Assembly (NCBI RefSeq): GCF_030812785.1
Contig: NZ_JAUSTJ010000003.1
Coordinates: 310,001 to 374,000, forward strand
Direction of reading: 5' to 3'
From: Sphingomonas kyeonggiensis
Lineage (GTDB): Bacteria > Pseudomonadota > Alphaproteobacteria > Sphingomonadales > Sphingomonadaceae
Length of the DNA stretch: 64,000 nucleotides
Shown: positions 1 through 8,174 of the stretch, piece after piece
Position numbering within the stretch: position 1 is the stretch's first letter
Layout: each line of letters starts with the position of its first letter
Translations under genes and position numbers: made by a program
The notes under the pieces: model-generated
Databases searched by the model: none
Seen by the model: only the letters and a program-made list of their open reading frames with translations
Told to the model about the DNA's origin: nothing

Positions 1-1368
1 GAGCAGCGCCTTGTAGTAAGTGATCGACGGGGCGATCTCGCTCAGCGGGGTGCGCTCGTTGAGGCCGTGGGCGAAGCTGTCCGAGCCCTTCATGAAGATC
101 GGGCTGACGCCGTAGCTGGGCACGCCCTTGGCGCGGAACCACATGGAATCGCTGGCGCCGGCCGACATCGCCGGGACGATCGGCACGGCGGGGAAGCGGG
201 CATGGATGCCGTCCGACACCAGCTTCATCAGATCCGGGCGCAGCGGCGAGGCGGGGCTGGCGATGCTGCCGCTTTCGAGCGTGCGGATCTTGAGCTCGGG
301 ATCGCCGACCACCTTGGTCAGCGTCGCCTCGACCGCGGCTACCGAGGTGCCCGGGAAGATGCGGCAATTGATGTTGGCGGTGGCGCGCTGGGGCAGGGCG
401 TTGGTGGCGTGGCCGGCATTGGCCATGGTCGCGACGCAGGTGGTGCCGGTCTGGCCGATCAGCCCGGGCTCGGAGCGCAGCGTGGCGAGCGCCTTGGGGT
501 CCTGCTGGTTGGCGAGGAAGGCGCGCATCGCCGCGGCCATCTCCGCGTCGGCGGTCTTGGCGCCCTCGACGAAGCCGGCGCGGGTGATCTCGTTGATCTC
601 GCCGGGGAACTGGTACGCCTCGATCTTCGCCAGGGCATGGGCGAGCGAATAGATCGCGTTGCTCTTGCCCGGCGCGCTCGAATGGCCGCCCGGATTGGTG
701 AAGGTCAGCTCGTAATCGGCATAGGTCTTCTCGGCGCCCTGCAGGCCGAAGATCTCGGGCTTGCCATTCTCGTCGAGCGCGCCGCCGCCGCCGTCGATGT
801 TCAGCAGCAGCTCGCCGTCATGATAGAGCTCGGCCAGCGCTGCGGTGGTCTTCATGCTGGTCTCCTCGTCGCCCGAGGCGAGGAGTATGATGTCGCGCTT
901 CGGCTTGTAGCCTTCGCGCTTGAGCTGGATCAGCGTGGCGACCATCGTCGAGAGGTCGTACTTCATGTCGGTCGCGCCGCGGCCGAAGATATAGCCGTTC
1001 TCGACCACCGGCGTGAACGGATCGCGGGTCCAGTCCTCCGGCTTGGCCTCGACCACGTCCATATGGCCGGAGATGTAGACCGGCTTGGCCGCTTGGTCGG
1101 TGCCCCGGTAGCGCGCGGCCATCCAGGCGGTGTCGCCGAGCTTCTCGATGCGGATATCGGCGGGATCGAAGCCGCCGGCGACGAGCTGTTCCTTCAGGTA
1201 TGCGGCATAGTCGGGGGTCTGGTTGCCCGGGCCGGCGACGGTGCGGAAGGCGAGGCCGCGCTTGAGCAGCTCGAGCGCCTGGGCCTCCGCCTGGGGGTTC
1301 TGCTGTGCGTGCGCGCTGCCGGTGAACGCCATCGCGGCCAGTGCCGCACCTGCCAGAACCCGCTTCAT
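1..1368 (-). CDS. Exported M20-family metallopeptidase (3' end beyond window)
   Basis: Zinc-dependent M20 peptidase (carboxypeptidase or deacetylase type) acting outside the cytoplasm. A Sec signal peptide of about 21 residues ends at AHA-Q. Metal-site motifs follow the family order: GHMD with H102 and D104, GRGATDMK with D134 (bridging Asp), and ASGDEET with the catalytic/metal Glu pair at 168-169. A dimerisation-type insert (FTNPGGHSS) follows. The ATG at 1368 is preceded by AAGGAGACGGGA, a good ribosome-binding site. The frame is open for 456 codons to the window edge with no stop, so only the extreme C-terminus should be missing. Substrate cannot be told from sequence. Family assignment is firm. 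Confidence 0.9.
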   Translation of the reverse strand, partial: MKRVLAGAALAAMAFTGSAHAQQNPQAEAQALELLKRGLAFRTVAGPGNQTPDYAAYLKEQLVAGGFDPADIRIEKLGDTAWMAARYRGTDQAAKPVYISGHMDVVEAKPEDWTRDPFTPVVENGYIFGRGATDMKYDLSTMVATLIQLKREGYKPKRDIILLASGDEETSMKTTAALAELYHDGELLLNIDGGGGALDENGKPEIFGLQGAEKTYADYELTFTNPGGHSSAPGKSNAIYSLAHALAKIEAYQFPGEINEITRAGFVEGAKTADAEMAAAMRAFLANQQDPKALATLRSEPGLIGQTGTTCVATMANAGHATNALPQRATANINCRIFPGTSVAAVEATLTKVVGDPELKIRTLESGSIASPASPLRPDLMKLVSDGIHARFPAVPIVPAMSAGASDSMWFRAKGVPSYGVSPIFMKGSDSFAHGLNERTPLSEIAPSITYYKALL

Positions 1369-1447
1369 TCCCGTCTCCTTGCTGTGCGGGCAGGCTAGCG
1401 GGCGGCGGCGGGAGGTCAATCGCCTTCCGGTCATCCGCGTGGGGAGG

Positions 1448-2752
1448 CTATACCGCCACAGTCTGCGCCACCCGGCCTTCCTCGCCGAAGATGCGCAGGT
1501 AGCGGGCGATCTCGGCAGGGGTGCCCGTCGCCTTGGCGGGATTGTCCGAGAGCTTGACCGCCGGGCGGCCATTGGCGCTGGTCACCTTGGCGACGAGCGA
1601 GATCGGCTCGAGGCCGTGACCGCCGGCGGGGTCGCAGCCGCGGAAGTCGTTGGTGAGGTTGGTGCCCCAGCCGAAGCTCATCCGGACGCGGCCGTGGAAG
1701 TGGCGATAGGTCGCCTCGATGCTGTCGACGTCCATGCCGTCGGAGAAGATCAGCAGCTTGCTGCGCGGATCGCGGCCGCGCGACTGCCACCAGGCGATGA
1801 TCTGCTCGCCGCCCTCGATCGGCGGCATCGAATCGGGGCGCAAGCCGGTCCAGTCGGCGACCCAGTCGGGTGCGCCCTGCAGGAACGCAGTGGTGCCGAA
1901 GGCGTCGGGCAGGGCGATCCGCAGATTGCCGTCATAGTGCGCCTGCCACTCCTCCAGCACGCGATAGGGGGCGGTGGCGACCTCAGCGTTGGTGTCCGAC
2001 AGCGCGGCGAGGACCATGGGCAGCTCGTGCGCATTGGTGCCGATCGCCTCGAGGTCATTGTCCATCGCGAGCAGCACGTTCGAGCTGCCGATGAAGCGGC
2101 TGCCCAGCCCTTCCTTGAGCGCCTCGACGCACCAGCGCTGCCAGAGGAAACCGTGGCGGCGGCGCGTGCCGAAGTCCGAGATCACCAGGTCGGGGAGCTG
2201 GCGGAGGCGCTCGACCTTGTCCCACATCTTGGCCTTGGCGCGGGCATAGAGGACGTCGAGCTCGAACCGGCCCTTGCCCTTCAGCGCCGCGCGCGAGCGC
2301 AGCTCGTTGACGATGGCGAGGGCGGGAATCTCCCACATCATCGTGTGGGTCCAGGGGCCGGCGAAGTGCAGCTCGAACTGGCCGTCGACCTTGTGCAGGT
2401 CGTATTCGGGCAGCTGGAACTCGGCGAGCCAGGCGATGAAGTCGGGCGCGAACATGCGCTGCTTGCCGTAGAAGCTGTTGCCGGCGAGCCAGATCAGCTC
2501 CTTCTTCGAGAAGCGCAAGGTGCGGGCATGGTCGAGCTGGGCGCGCAGTTCGGCCTCGTCGATCACCTCGGCGAGGCGGACCGACTTGGTGCGATTGATC
2601 AGCGAGAAGGTCGCCTGCACCTCCGGGTGGAGATGGCGGATCATCTGCAGCATCAGCAGCTTGTAGAAATCGGTGTCGAGCAGGCTGCGGACGATCGGAT
2701 CGAGGCGCCAGCCATGATTATAGACGCGGGTGGCGATGTCGGTGACGGGCAA
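1448..2752 (-). CDS. pncB: Nicotinate phosphoribosyltransferase
   Basis: Converts nicotinate, PRPP and ATP to nicotinate mononucleotide in NAD salvage (Preiss-Handler pathway). The 434-residue product matches family size. Visible motifs are LLDTDFYKLLMLQ near the N-terminus, the segment ISDFGTRRRHG with the probable phosphorylated His at 200, and the PRPP-site stretch FGWGTNLTNDF near the C-terminus. The best start is a TTG at 2752 with GGAGGA six bases upstream; the open frame runs further upstream but into the preceding nrtR gene. It lies 46 bp behind nrtR on the same strand, so both are probably one transcript controlled by NrtR. The missing third step of NAD synthesis (nadD/nadE) is not in the window. 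Confidence 0.95.
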   Translation of the reverse strand: MPVTDIATRVYNHGWRLDPIVRSLLDTDFYKLLMLQMIRHLHPEVQATFSLINRTKSVRLAEVIDEAELRAQLDHARTLRFSKKELIWLAGNSFYGKQRMFAPDFIAWLAEFQLPEYDLHKVDGQFELHFAGPWTHTMMWEIPALAIVNELRSRAALKGKGRFELDVLYARAKAKMWDKVERLRQLPDLVISDFGTRRRHGFLWQRWCVEALKEGLGSRFIGSSNVLLAMDNDLEAIGTNAHELPMVLAALSDTNAEVATAPYRVLEEWQAHYDGNLRIALPDAFGTTAFLQGAPDWVADWTGLRPDSMPPIEGGEQIIAWWQSRGRDPRSKLLIFSDGMDVDSIEATYRHFHGRVRMSFGWGTNLTNDFRGCDPAGGHGLEPISLVAKVTSANGRPAVKLSDNPAKATGTPAEIARYLRIFGEEGRVAQTVAV

Positions 2753-2798
2753 GGCTTCCTCCGGGTGTGGCCGGTGACGATAGACGGGGTGGGGCGGC

Positions 2799-3530
2799 TC
2801 AGCGAGGGGGCTGGTAGCGATAGAGTTCGGCGGGGCGGAACGAGGCGCCGGTTTCGCGTTCGCCGGTCGGCGCCAGCCAGCCGCGATCGAGCATGCGGCG
2901 GCGGAAGGCAGGCTTGTTGAGGCGGGTGTCGAGGATCGCCTCGTACACGTCCTGCAGCGCGCGCAGGGTGAAACGCTCGGGGAGCAGGGCGAAGGCGATG
3001 CCCGAATAATCGAGCTTGCCGCGCAGCCGCAGCATCGCGACGCCGAGCATGTCGCCATGATCGAAGGCGAGGGCGAGCGGTTCGCCCTCGGCAAGCCGGG
3101 CCTCGACCGGGCCGCCGGTCTCGCCCTGCCAGGGCACGGTGAGGCGGGCGAGCGCCAGCTCCGGGGCTGCCTTCAATGCGGCGGCGAAGGCGCAGGCGGG
3201 GATCAGCGCGAAATAGGCGACGCTGATGATCCGCATGCGCGGATCGCGGTCGACTGCGCCGAAAGTGTAGAGCTGCTCGACATAGGCATCGGCCATGTGC
3301 GCCTTTTCGGCGAGCAGGCGGTGGGCGGCATCGTCGAGGCTTTCGCCGATGCCGACGAATCCGCCGGGCAATGCCCAGGCGCCCTGGAAGGGATGCTGGT
3401 CGCGGCGGGTTAGCAGCACCGCGGGGGCGCCGTCGACCACGCTCATCAGGATCAGGTCGACCGCTACCGAGGGGCGCTCGAATGCTGCAGGATCATAGCT
3501 TTCCAGGAAGGCGGCTTCGTCCATGCGCAT
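2799..3530 (-). CDS. nrtR: NrtR-type Nudix-related transcriptional regulator of NAD metabolism
   Basis: 243 residues: an N-terminal Nudix-like domain (about 20-150) and a C-terminal winged-helix-like region (about 170-235, LPERFTLRALQDVYEAILD, then KPAFRRRM). The Nudix box begins normally (G57, E63, R71) but the catalytic Glu after R71 is Leu, the second Glu of the EE pair is Lys76 and the late Gly is His78. The domain is therefore probably a non-hydrolysing ADP-ribose sensor, as known for NrtR. Gene context (pncB downstream, pncA divergent) fits an NAD-salvage regulator. Several starts are possible (GTG 3533, ATG 3530, ATG 3524); AAGGG at 3535-3539 suits the last two. Confidence 0.85.
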   Translation of the reverse strand: MRMDEAAFLESYDPAAFERPSVAVDLILMSVVDGAPAVLLTRRDQHPFQGAWALPGGFVGIGESLDDAAHRLLAEKAHMADAYVEQLYTFGAVDRDPRMRIISVAYFALIPACAFAAALKAAPELALARLTVPWQGETGGPVEARLAEGEPLALAFDHGDMLGVAMLRLRGKLDYSGIAFALLPERFTLRALQDVYEAILDTRLNKPAFRRRMLDRGWLAPTGERETGASFRPAELYRYQPPR

Positions 3531-3550
3531 CACCCTTATATGCGTTATGC

Positions 3551-3585
3551 ACTTTACTTATTCGCGTTTTGCGCATAAGTAAAGT
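3551..3585. promoter_or_regulatory. Dyad operator candidate between nrtR and pncA
   Basis: A perfect 11-bp inverted repeat, ACTTTACTTAT (3551-3561) and ATAAGTAAAGT (3575-3585), separated by 13 bp, sits in the 73-bp divergent nrtR/pncA gap. Flanking TTATGC and GCATAA extend the symmetry in part. The AT-rich dyad stands out in GC-rich DNA. Its position, 21-55 bp from both starts, suits an operator for NrtR acting on both genes. The binding protein is inferred from context. Confidence 0.6.
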
Positions 3586-3606
3586 GGCGAGAATGGGAGA
3601 CAGGCA

Positions 3607-4200
3607 ATGTCGAGCTTCGTGATCGTGGTGGACATGCAGCGGGATTTCGTGGCGGCCGATGGCGCGTTGCCGGTGGCGGATGCCGAACGGATCGTCGCGC
3701 CGATGCGGGGCTGGCTGGCCGGACTGCGGCCCGATGCGGTGGCCGGGGTGCTGTTCACCTTCGATACGCATGTGCCTTTGGTCTATGCGGTGTCCGAGGA
3801 GGCGAAGCAGTTCCCGCCGCATTGCGAGAAGGGCGGGCCGGGCTGGGAGCTGGTGGTGGATCCGGGCGCGGTCGATCCGGCGATCGCGACCTGGCGGCTG
3901 GAAAAGGGCGTGTTCGACATGTGGGCCGAGCCGGGGCTGAGGATCGAATCGATCCGCGGGGAGGGCTCGGTCGAGCGCGAGGCATTCTTCTCGGGGCTGT
4001 TTCGTGGCGAGATCGACGAAGTGATCGTGGTCGGCGTCGCCGCCGATTATTGCGTTCGCTGGGCGGTCGAGGGGCTGATCGAGCGCGGCTTCCGGGTGAC
4101 GGTGCCCGCCGGCCTGACCCGCGGCATCGCCCGGCCGATCGACCAGGTCGCGGCCGAGGAATGGGCAGGCGCCGATGTCGCGATCGCGGAGATGGCGTGA
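3607..4200 (+). CDS. pncA: Nicotinamidase-type cysteine hydrolase
   Basis: Isochorismatase-fold hydrolase expected to convert nicotinamide to nicotinate, the substrate of PncB encoded next door. The catalytic Asp lies in VVDMQRDF (about residue 9), the Lys in LEKGVFDMW and the nucleophilic Cys in VGVAADYCVRW. Metal ligands are consistent with TFDTHVPL (Asp, His) and FPPHC (His). The length of 197 residues is close to bacterial nicotinamidases. It is transcribed divergently from nrtR across a dyad, so co-regulation with nrtR-pncB is likely. A related amidase role cannot be excluded, but the neighbours support nicotinamide. Confidence 0.87.
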   Translation: MSSFVIVVDMQRDFVAADGALPVADAERIVAPMRGWLAGLRPDAVAGVLFTFDTHVPLVYAVSEEAKQFPPHCEKGGPGWELVVDPGAVDPAIATWRLEKGVFDMWAEPGLRIESIRGEGSVEREAFFSGLFRGEIDEVIVVGVAADYCVRWAVEGLIERGFRVTVPAGLTRGIARPIDQVAAEEWAGADVAIAEMA

Positions 4201-4342
4201 TGCGTGTCCGTATCGGCCAAATCCACAAGGTCTATGTTGACGACAAGGCGGTCATCGTGGCACTTGGCGCTCGCATCGCTGCAAAACGGTTTGCAAAACA
4301 AGCAGGCAGTGACGCAGGAAACTGCTGAAAAGTCAGTTACTT

Positions 4343-4416
4343 GCGGGTATGGTGAAATGGTATCACAGGAGCTTCCCAAGCTTCTAGCGCGGGTTCGATT
4401 CCCGCTACCCGCTCCA
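4343..4416 (+). tRNA. tRNA-Gly (CCC anticodon)
   Basis: Complete cloverleaf. The acceptor stem is GCGGGTA/TACCCGC, the D arm carries AATGGTA in its loop, and the anticodon stem is GGAGC/GCTTC with a seven-base loop TTCCCAA giving CCC. The T stem is GCGGG/CCCGC with loop TTCGATT. The 3' CCA is encoded (4414-4416). The upstream 140 bp hold no gene; GCAAAAC occurs twice there (about 4280-4300), perhaps in the promoter. Confidence 0.97.
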
Positions 4417-4426
4417 ACTTCCAGCT

Positions 4427-4744
4427 TCAGTCGATCACCCGGCCTTCGCCGATGAAGCGGCCTTCCCACAGATAGAAGCTGCCCGCCTCGCGGAGTGCGC
4501 GGACCGCGGCGTCGCCCGAGAGGAAGACGAAGCCCAACTCGCGGGTTTCCCCGGGGTGGAGGGGCGCGTCGCGGAGCAGGGGCAGTGCATCCCAGCCGAC
4601 CAGTGGCTTGGTCGTCTCGGTCATGACCGGGCACGTCCAGCCTGGCTGCGCGGCGCTTTCGAGCCCACCCTCGGCGGTTTCGTACATCCGCACTTCGGCC
4701 GTCAGCTGGGGTGGCGCGATGCGCTGGAATTCGGCTCGGGACAT
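4427..4744 (-). CDS. Small conserved-looking protein of unknown function
   Basis: A 105-residue soluble protein with no signal or membrane segment. It reads as a beta-rich domain (EVRMYETAEGG, a Gly-Trp stretch, then LGFVFLSGDAAV and FIGEGRVID at the end). The final segment recalls the C-terminal beta-barrel of EF-Tu-like proteins, but only weakly. ATG 4744 is chosen because GGAG lies just upstream; the frame stays open further upstream but would run over the start of the divergent glycosidase gene. It ends 10 bp beyond the tRNA-Gly gene on the opposite strand. Function unassigned. Confidence 0.6.
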   Translation of the reverse strand: MSRAEFQRIAPPQLTAEVRMYETAEGGLESAAQPGWTCPVMTETTKPLVGWDALPLLRDAPLHPGETRELGFVFLSGDAAVRALREAGSFYLWEGRFIGEGRVID

Positions 4745-4841
4745 AGGGGCTCCAATCTTCGACCGCGCCGGTTGGCGTACGAAGACGATTGGCGCAAGCC
4801 GGTCTTCCCATAAGCGAATAACTCGGACTATTGTGCCCGCC

Positions 4842-6293
4842 ATGCTTCGCTGGCTCTCCACGCTCGCCCTGTTCCTCGCCACCCCCGCGCTGGCGCAGAC
4901 GCCGCATCTGGAGGGCGGGCGGCTGATCGTCGACGGCAAGCCGTTCCTGATCCGCGGGGGCGAGCTGGGGAACAGCTCGGCGACCGACCGGGCGTGGCTC
5001 AGGCCGCACTGGCAGCGGCTCAAGGCGCTCGACCTCAACACGGTGCTGGCGCCGGTGACCTGGGAGGCGATCGAGCCGGAGGAAGGGAAGTTCGACTTTT
5101 CCAGCCTCGACTGGCTGGTCGAGGATGCGCGGGCCAACGACATGCGGCTGGTGCTGCTGTGGTTCGGGGTGTGGAAGAACAGCATGTCGACCTATGCGCC
5201 GGCCTGGGTGAAGCGCGACGGCAAGCGCTTCCTGCGCTCGACCGGCAAGGACGGGCAGCCGCAGGACATCCTCTCGGTATTCGGCAAGGCGACGCTCGAC
5301 GCCGACGCGCGGGCGTTCGCGGCGGTGATGCAGCATCTCAAGGCGATCGATGGCGAGCGCCACACCGTGCTGATGGTGCAGGTCGAGAACGAGATGGGCT
5401 TCCTGCCGACGGCGCGCGAGCATGGAGCCCTGGCGGACGCCGCCTTTGCCCAATGGAAGGGCAGCGAGGAAGCGTTCACCGCGCATCACTATGCTCGCTT
5501 CGCCAATGCGGTCGCCGAGGCGGGGAAGCGCGAATATCGCCTGCCGATGTACGTCAACGGCGCGCAGGGGCGGCCAGGCAAGCTGCCGGGCGAATATCCC
5601 AGCGGTGGGCCGCTCGCGCATCTGATGCGGGAATGGAAGCAGGCGGGGCCGGCGATCGACATGCTCTCGCCCGATATCTACTTCCCGAACTTCGCCGGCA
5701 TCACCGACGGCTATGTCGTGCCGGGCAATGTGCTGTTCGTGCCCGAGGCGAACGAGGCGGGCGACCCGCGTGCGCCGGCCAATGCGATGCGGGCGATCGG
5801 CAAGCATGGCGCGATCGGGTTCAGCCCCTTCGCGATCGAGCAGATCGCCGACAAGGACCGGCTGGGCGACTTCTATGCGATGCTCGAGCAACTGACCCCG
5901 GCACTGTTCGCGGCAAAGGCGCGGGACGGTTTCTCGCCGGTGGTGAGCTTCGAGGGGGTGGTCGACAGCAGCCCGCAGGTGGCGACGCTGGGCGGGTACA
6001 AGCTTACCGTGGGCTTTGTCGATCCCTGGACGCCCAAGGACAAGCAGGAACCGGCCGAGCATGGCGGAATCCTGATCTGGCTGGGCGGCGAGGATTATCT
6101 CATGGCGGGCAGCGGGATCACGGTGACCTTCGAGCCGCGCGTGGGCCTCGATTTCGTCGAGGAAGGTAGTTTCGTCGACGGCAAATGGGTCGCCGGGCGC
6201 AAGCTCAATGGCGACCAGACGCACCAGGGCCGGCACGTCCGCCTGCCGCCGGGCCAGTTCGGCATCCAGAGGGTGCGGCTCTACCGCTATTGA
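4842..6293 (+). CDS. Exported GH35/GH42-type beta-galactosidase-like glycosidase (DUF5597 class)
   Basis: 483 residues with a Sec signal (ATPALA-Q, cleavage near residue 19). The fold is a clan GH-A TIM barrel: HWQRLKALDLNTVLAPVTWE marks an early strand, MVQVENEMG carries the acid/base (E184), and LFVPEANEA the probable nucleophile (E302). A C-terminal beta domain follows from about 370. Family knowledge puts such proteins among beta-galactosidases acting on plant glycans. It is divergent from the 105-residue protein, with a gap of about 97 bp. Exact substrate unknown; it may cooperate with the glycan locus at 45-54 kb, though no shared operator was seen. Confidence 0.83.
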   Translation: MLRWLSTLALFLATPALAQTPHLEGGRLIVDGKPFLIRGGELGNSSATDRAWLRPHWQRLKALDLNTVLAPVTWEAIEPEEGKFDFSSLDWLVEDARANDMRLVLLWFGVWKNSMSTYAPAWVKRDGKRFLRSTGKDGQPQDILSVFGKATLDADARAFAAVMQHLKAIDGERHTVLMVQVENEMGFLPTAREHGALADAAFAQWKGSEEAFTAHHYARFANAVAEAGKREYRLPMYVNGAQGRPGKLPGEYPSGGPLAHLMREWKQAGPAIDMLSPDIYFPNFAGITDGYVVPGNVLFVPEANEAGDPRAPANAMRAIGKHGAIGFSPFAIEQIADKDRLGDFYAMLEQLTPALFAAKARDGFSPVVSFEGVVDSSPQVATLGGYKLTVGFVDPWTPKDKQEPAEHGGILIWLGGEDYLMAGSGITVTFEPRVGLDFVEEGSFVDGKWVAGRKLNGDQTHQGRHVRLPPGQFGIQRVRLYRY

Positions 6294-6317
6294 GTGGGCG
6301 CTCTTGCCCTTCTTTTC

Positions 6318-6398
6318 GTCATCCCCGCGAAGGCGGGGATCCAGGGCGGCAGAGCGATAACCTGCTTGGCTCTGGATCCCCGCCTTCGCGGGGATGAC
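6318..6398. repeat. Dispersed palindromic intergenic repeat, copy A
   Basis: Near-perfect inverted arms GTCATCCCCGCGAAGGCGGG... and its complement (27 bp each) flank about 27 bp of loop. The arms share the GTCATCCCCGCGAA...GCGGGGA core with copies at 8051, 24560 and 34680. It lies between two plus-strand genes and could fold in RNA or act as a transcription end. Confidence 0.85.
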
Positions 6399-6464
6399 GG
6401 TTAAAAGAGAAAGGCGCCTCGCGATCGCGTTGAGCCATTTCGTATCCCGAGCGTTACGACCGGG

Positions 6465-7301
6465 ATGGAAAGACTCTGGTTCATAACCAACCCCGGATCG
6501 GGATCGACCACCAAGGCCAAGTGCGATGCGCTGGAGGCCGTGTTCGAGGAACGCGGGCTGACCCTGGTCGGCCGCACCGAATTCCCGGCGGAGGAGATTC
6601 CCAAGGGGGCGTCGCTTACCCGGAAGAAGGTGGACACGGTCGTGCTGTTCGCGGGCGACGGGACGATCAACACGGCGCTCTGCGCGCTGGCCAGCTGGAA
6701 GGGCAGCTTCCTGATCCTGCCGGGCGGGACGATGAACCTGCTCGCCAGGTCGCTGCACCCCACGCTCGATCCCAAGGCGATCATCGAGGCGGCGCATGAC
6801 GAGACCACGCGGGTGGCGCTGCCGTTCATCGAGGCGGGCGAGCATCGTGGTTTTGTCGGACTGATCCTGGGGCCGGCGACGGCGTGGTTCCGGGCGCGCG
6901 AGGCGGTACGCAAGGGTGCGATCAAGAAGCTGTTCCAGGCCGCGCATGTCGCGTGGAACCGGACCTTTGGAGGCAGCGGCATCCGGATCAACGGCGTGCC
7001 GGCGCTCAAGGACAGATATCAGGCAGTGTTCGTGCGGCCCGAGGGCAAGGAACTGCACGTAGCGGCGGTCGACGCGCGGGACTGGGGCTCGATCGTGCAG
7101 CTGGGCTGGGAATGGCTGACCGGCGACTGGGTCGCGGCGCATGCGGTGAGCGAGAGCCTGACCGACAGCCTGAGCCCGAAAGGGAACAAGCCGGTGCTCG
7201 CCTTGTTCGACGGGGAGCCGGTGTCGTTGCCGCCCGGCACGGCGATCCGGGCCGGCATGAGCCGCAAGGCCTTCATCGCGACACGCGAGGAGCTGGGATG
7301 A
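6465..7301 (+). CDS. Diacylglycerol/sphingosine kinase-family lipid kinase
   Basis: 278 residues of the DAGK catalytic fold, related to YegS and sphingosine kinases. The nucleotide loop NPGSGS is at residues 9-14, the GDGTIN phosphate-binding motif about residue 65 and PGGTMN about 86. It would phosphorylate a lipid hydroxyl (diacylglycerol, or a sphingoid base, which sphingomonads make). It overlaps the phosphoesterase start by four bases (ATGA), so the two are translationally coupled. Lipid substrate is inference only. Confidence 0.87.
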   Translation: MERLWFITNPGSGSTTKAKCDALEAVFEERGLTLVGRTEFPAEEIPKGASLTRKKVDTVVLFAGDGTINTALCALASWKGSFLILPGGTMNLLARSLHPTLDPKAIIEAAHDETTRVALPFIEAGEHRGFVGLILGPATAWFRAREAVRKGAIKKLFQAAHVAWNRTFGGSGIRINGVPALKDRYQAVFVRPEGKELHVAAVDARDWGSIVQLGWEWLTGDWVAAHAVSESLTDSLSPKGNKPVLALFDGEPVSLPPGTAIRAGMSRKAFIATREELG

Positions 7302-8044
7302 CGCGTCTCTTCCACGTCAGCGACGTCCATTTCGGGGGCGAGGACCGCGCCGCGGTCGACTGGTTCGGCGCGCGGGTGAAGGAGGAGCAGCCCGATGCGG
7401 TGATCATGACCGGCGACCTGACGATGCAGGCGCGGGCGCGCGAGTTCTCGGCGGCGGCGAAATGGCTGAAGGACCTCGGCCGGCCGGTGACGGTGGAGGT
7501 GGGCAATCACGACCTGCCGTACTTCAACCTCTGGGCTCGGTTCGTGACGCCGTACAAACGCTATCAGGCACTCGAGCAGATGATCGAGAAGCCGCTCGAC
7601 GTGAAGGGCGTGGCGGTGGTGCCGCTCAAGACCACGGCGCGCTTCCAGTGGCGGCTCAACTGGTCGAAGGGGCATGTGAGTACGCGCGCCCTGCAGGAGG
7701 CGCTGGCGCTGGTCGAGGCGGTACCGACGGGCGGCCTGGTGTTCGTCGCCTGCCACCACCCGCTGGTGGAAGGCGGCACGCTGGCGACCTCGCACACAAG
7801 GCACGGCGCCGAGGCGCTGGATGCGCTGGCGCAGGCAGGCGCGCATGCGGTGCTGACCGGCCATGTCCATGATCCGTTCGACATCGAGCGCGAGGTGAGC
7901 GGGCGGACCGTGCGGCTGATCGGCGCGGGCACGCTGTCCGAACGGGTGCGGGCCAAGCCGCCTTCGTTCAACGAGATCATTGTGGAGGGGGCGAGCTTCT
8001 CCACCCGGGCGCGGTTCATGGGGGAGGGGAGTGTGGCTCTGTAA
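7298..8044 (+). CDS. Calcineurin-like metallophosphoesterase
   Basis: 248 residues. Metal-binding motifs appear in order: SDVHFGG near residue 7, MTGDLT about 38, GNHDLP about 68, CHHPLV about 152 and GHVHDPF about 189. The pattern and size resemble CpdA-type cyclic nucleotide phosphodiesterases and lipid phosphatases. The coupled upstream lipid kinase suggests a phospholipid-related substrate, but this is inference. ATG 7298 overlaps the previous stop. Confidence 0.87.
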   Translation: MTRLFHVSDVHFGGEDRAAVDWFGARVKEEQPDAVIMTGDLTMQARAREFSAAAKWLKDLGRPVTVEVGNHDLPYFNLWARFVTPYKRYQALEQMIEKPLDVKGVAVVPLKTTARFQWRLNWSKGHVSTRALQEALALVEAVPTGGLVFVACHHPLVEGGTLATSHTRHGAEALDALAQAGAHAVLTGHVHDPFDIEREVSGRTVRLIGAGTLSERVRAKPPSFNEIIVEGASFSTRARFMGEGSVAL

Positions 8045-8050
8045 TTGAAC

Positions 8051-8155
8051 GTCACCCCCGCGGAAGCGGGGGCCCATCTCCCGGGCTATCCGCGATCACA
8101 ACGGCGGTGCTTGCCGATTCTGCACGAGATGGGCCCCCGCTTTCGCGGGGGTGAC
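8051..8155. repeat. Dispersed palindromic intergenic repeat, copy B
   Basis: Arms GTCACCCCCGCGGAAGCGGG and the near-complement GCTTTCGCGGGGGTGAC flank a loop of about 50 bp; CCCATCTC and GAGATGGG extend the stem. It sits between convergent genes, seven bases after the phosphoesterase stop. Same family as copies C and D, with C/T changes compensated on both arms. Confidence 0.85.
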
Positions 8156-8174
8156 GGCTGGTTTCGTGGCGTCG

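Noticed and set aside
67..1398. Plus-strand frame opposite the M20 peptidase
   Set aside because: The minus frame carries signal peptide and zinc motifs; the plus frame is the usual antisense shadow.
4204..4455. Plus ORF spanning tRNA-Gly
   Set aside because: It reads through the tRNA and has no ribosome-binding site or homologous features.
4047..7142. Minus-strand open frame of 1031 codons
   Set aside because: Antisense to the glycosidase and lipid kinase genes and runs through repeat A and the tRNA; no motifs.
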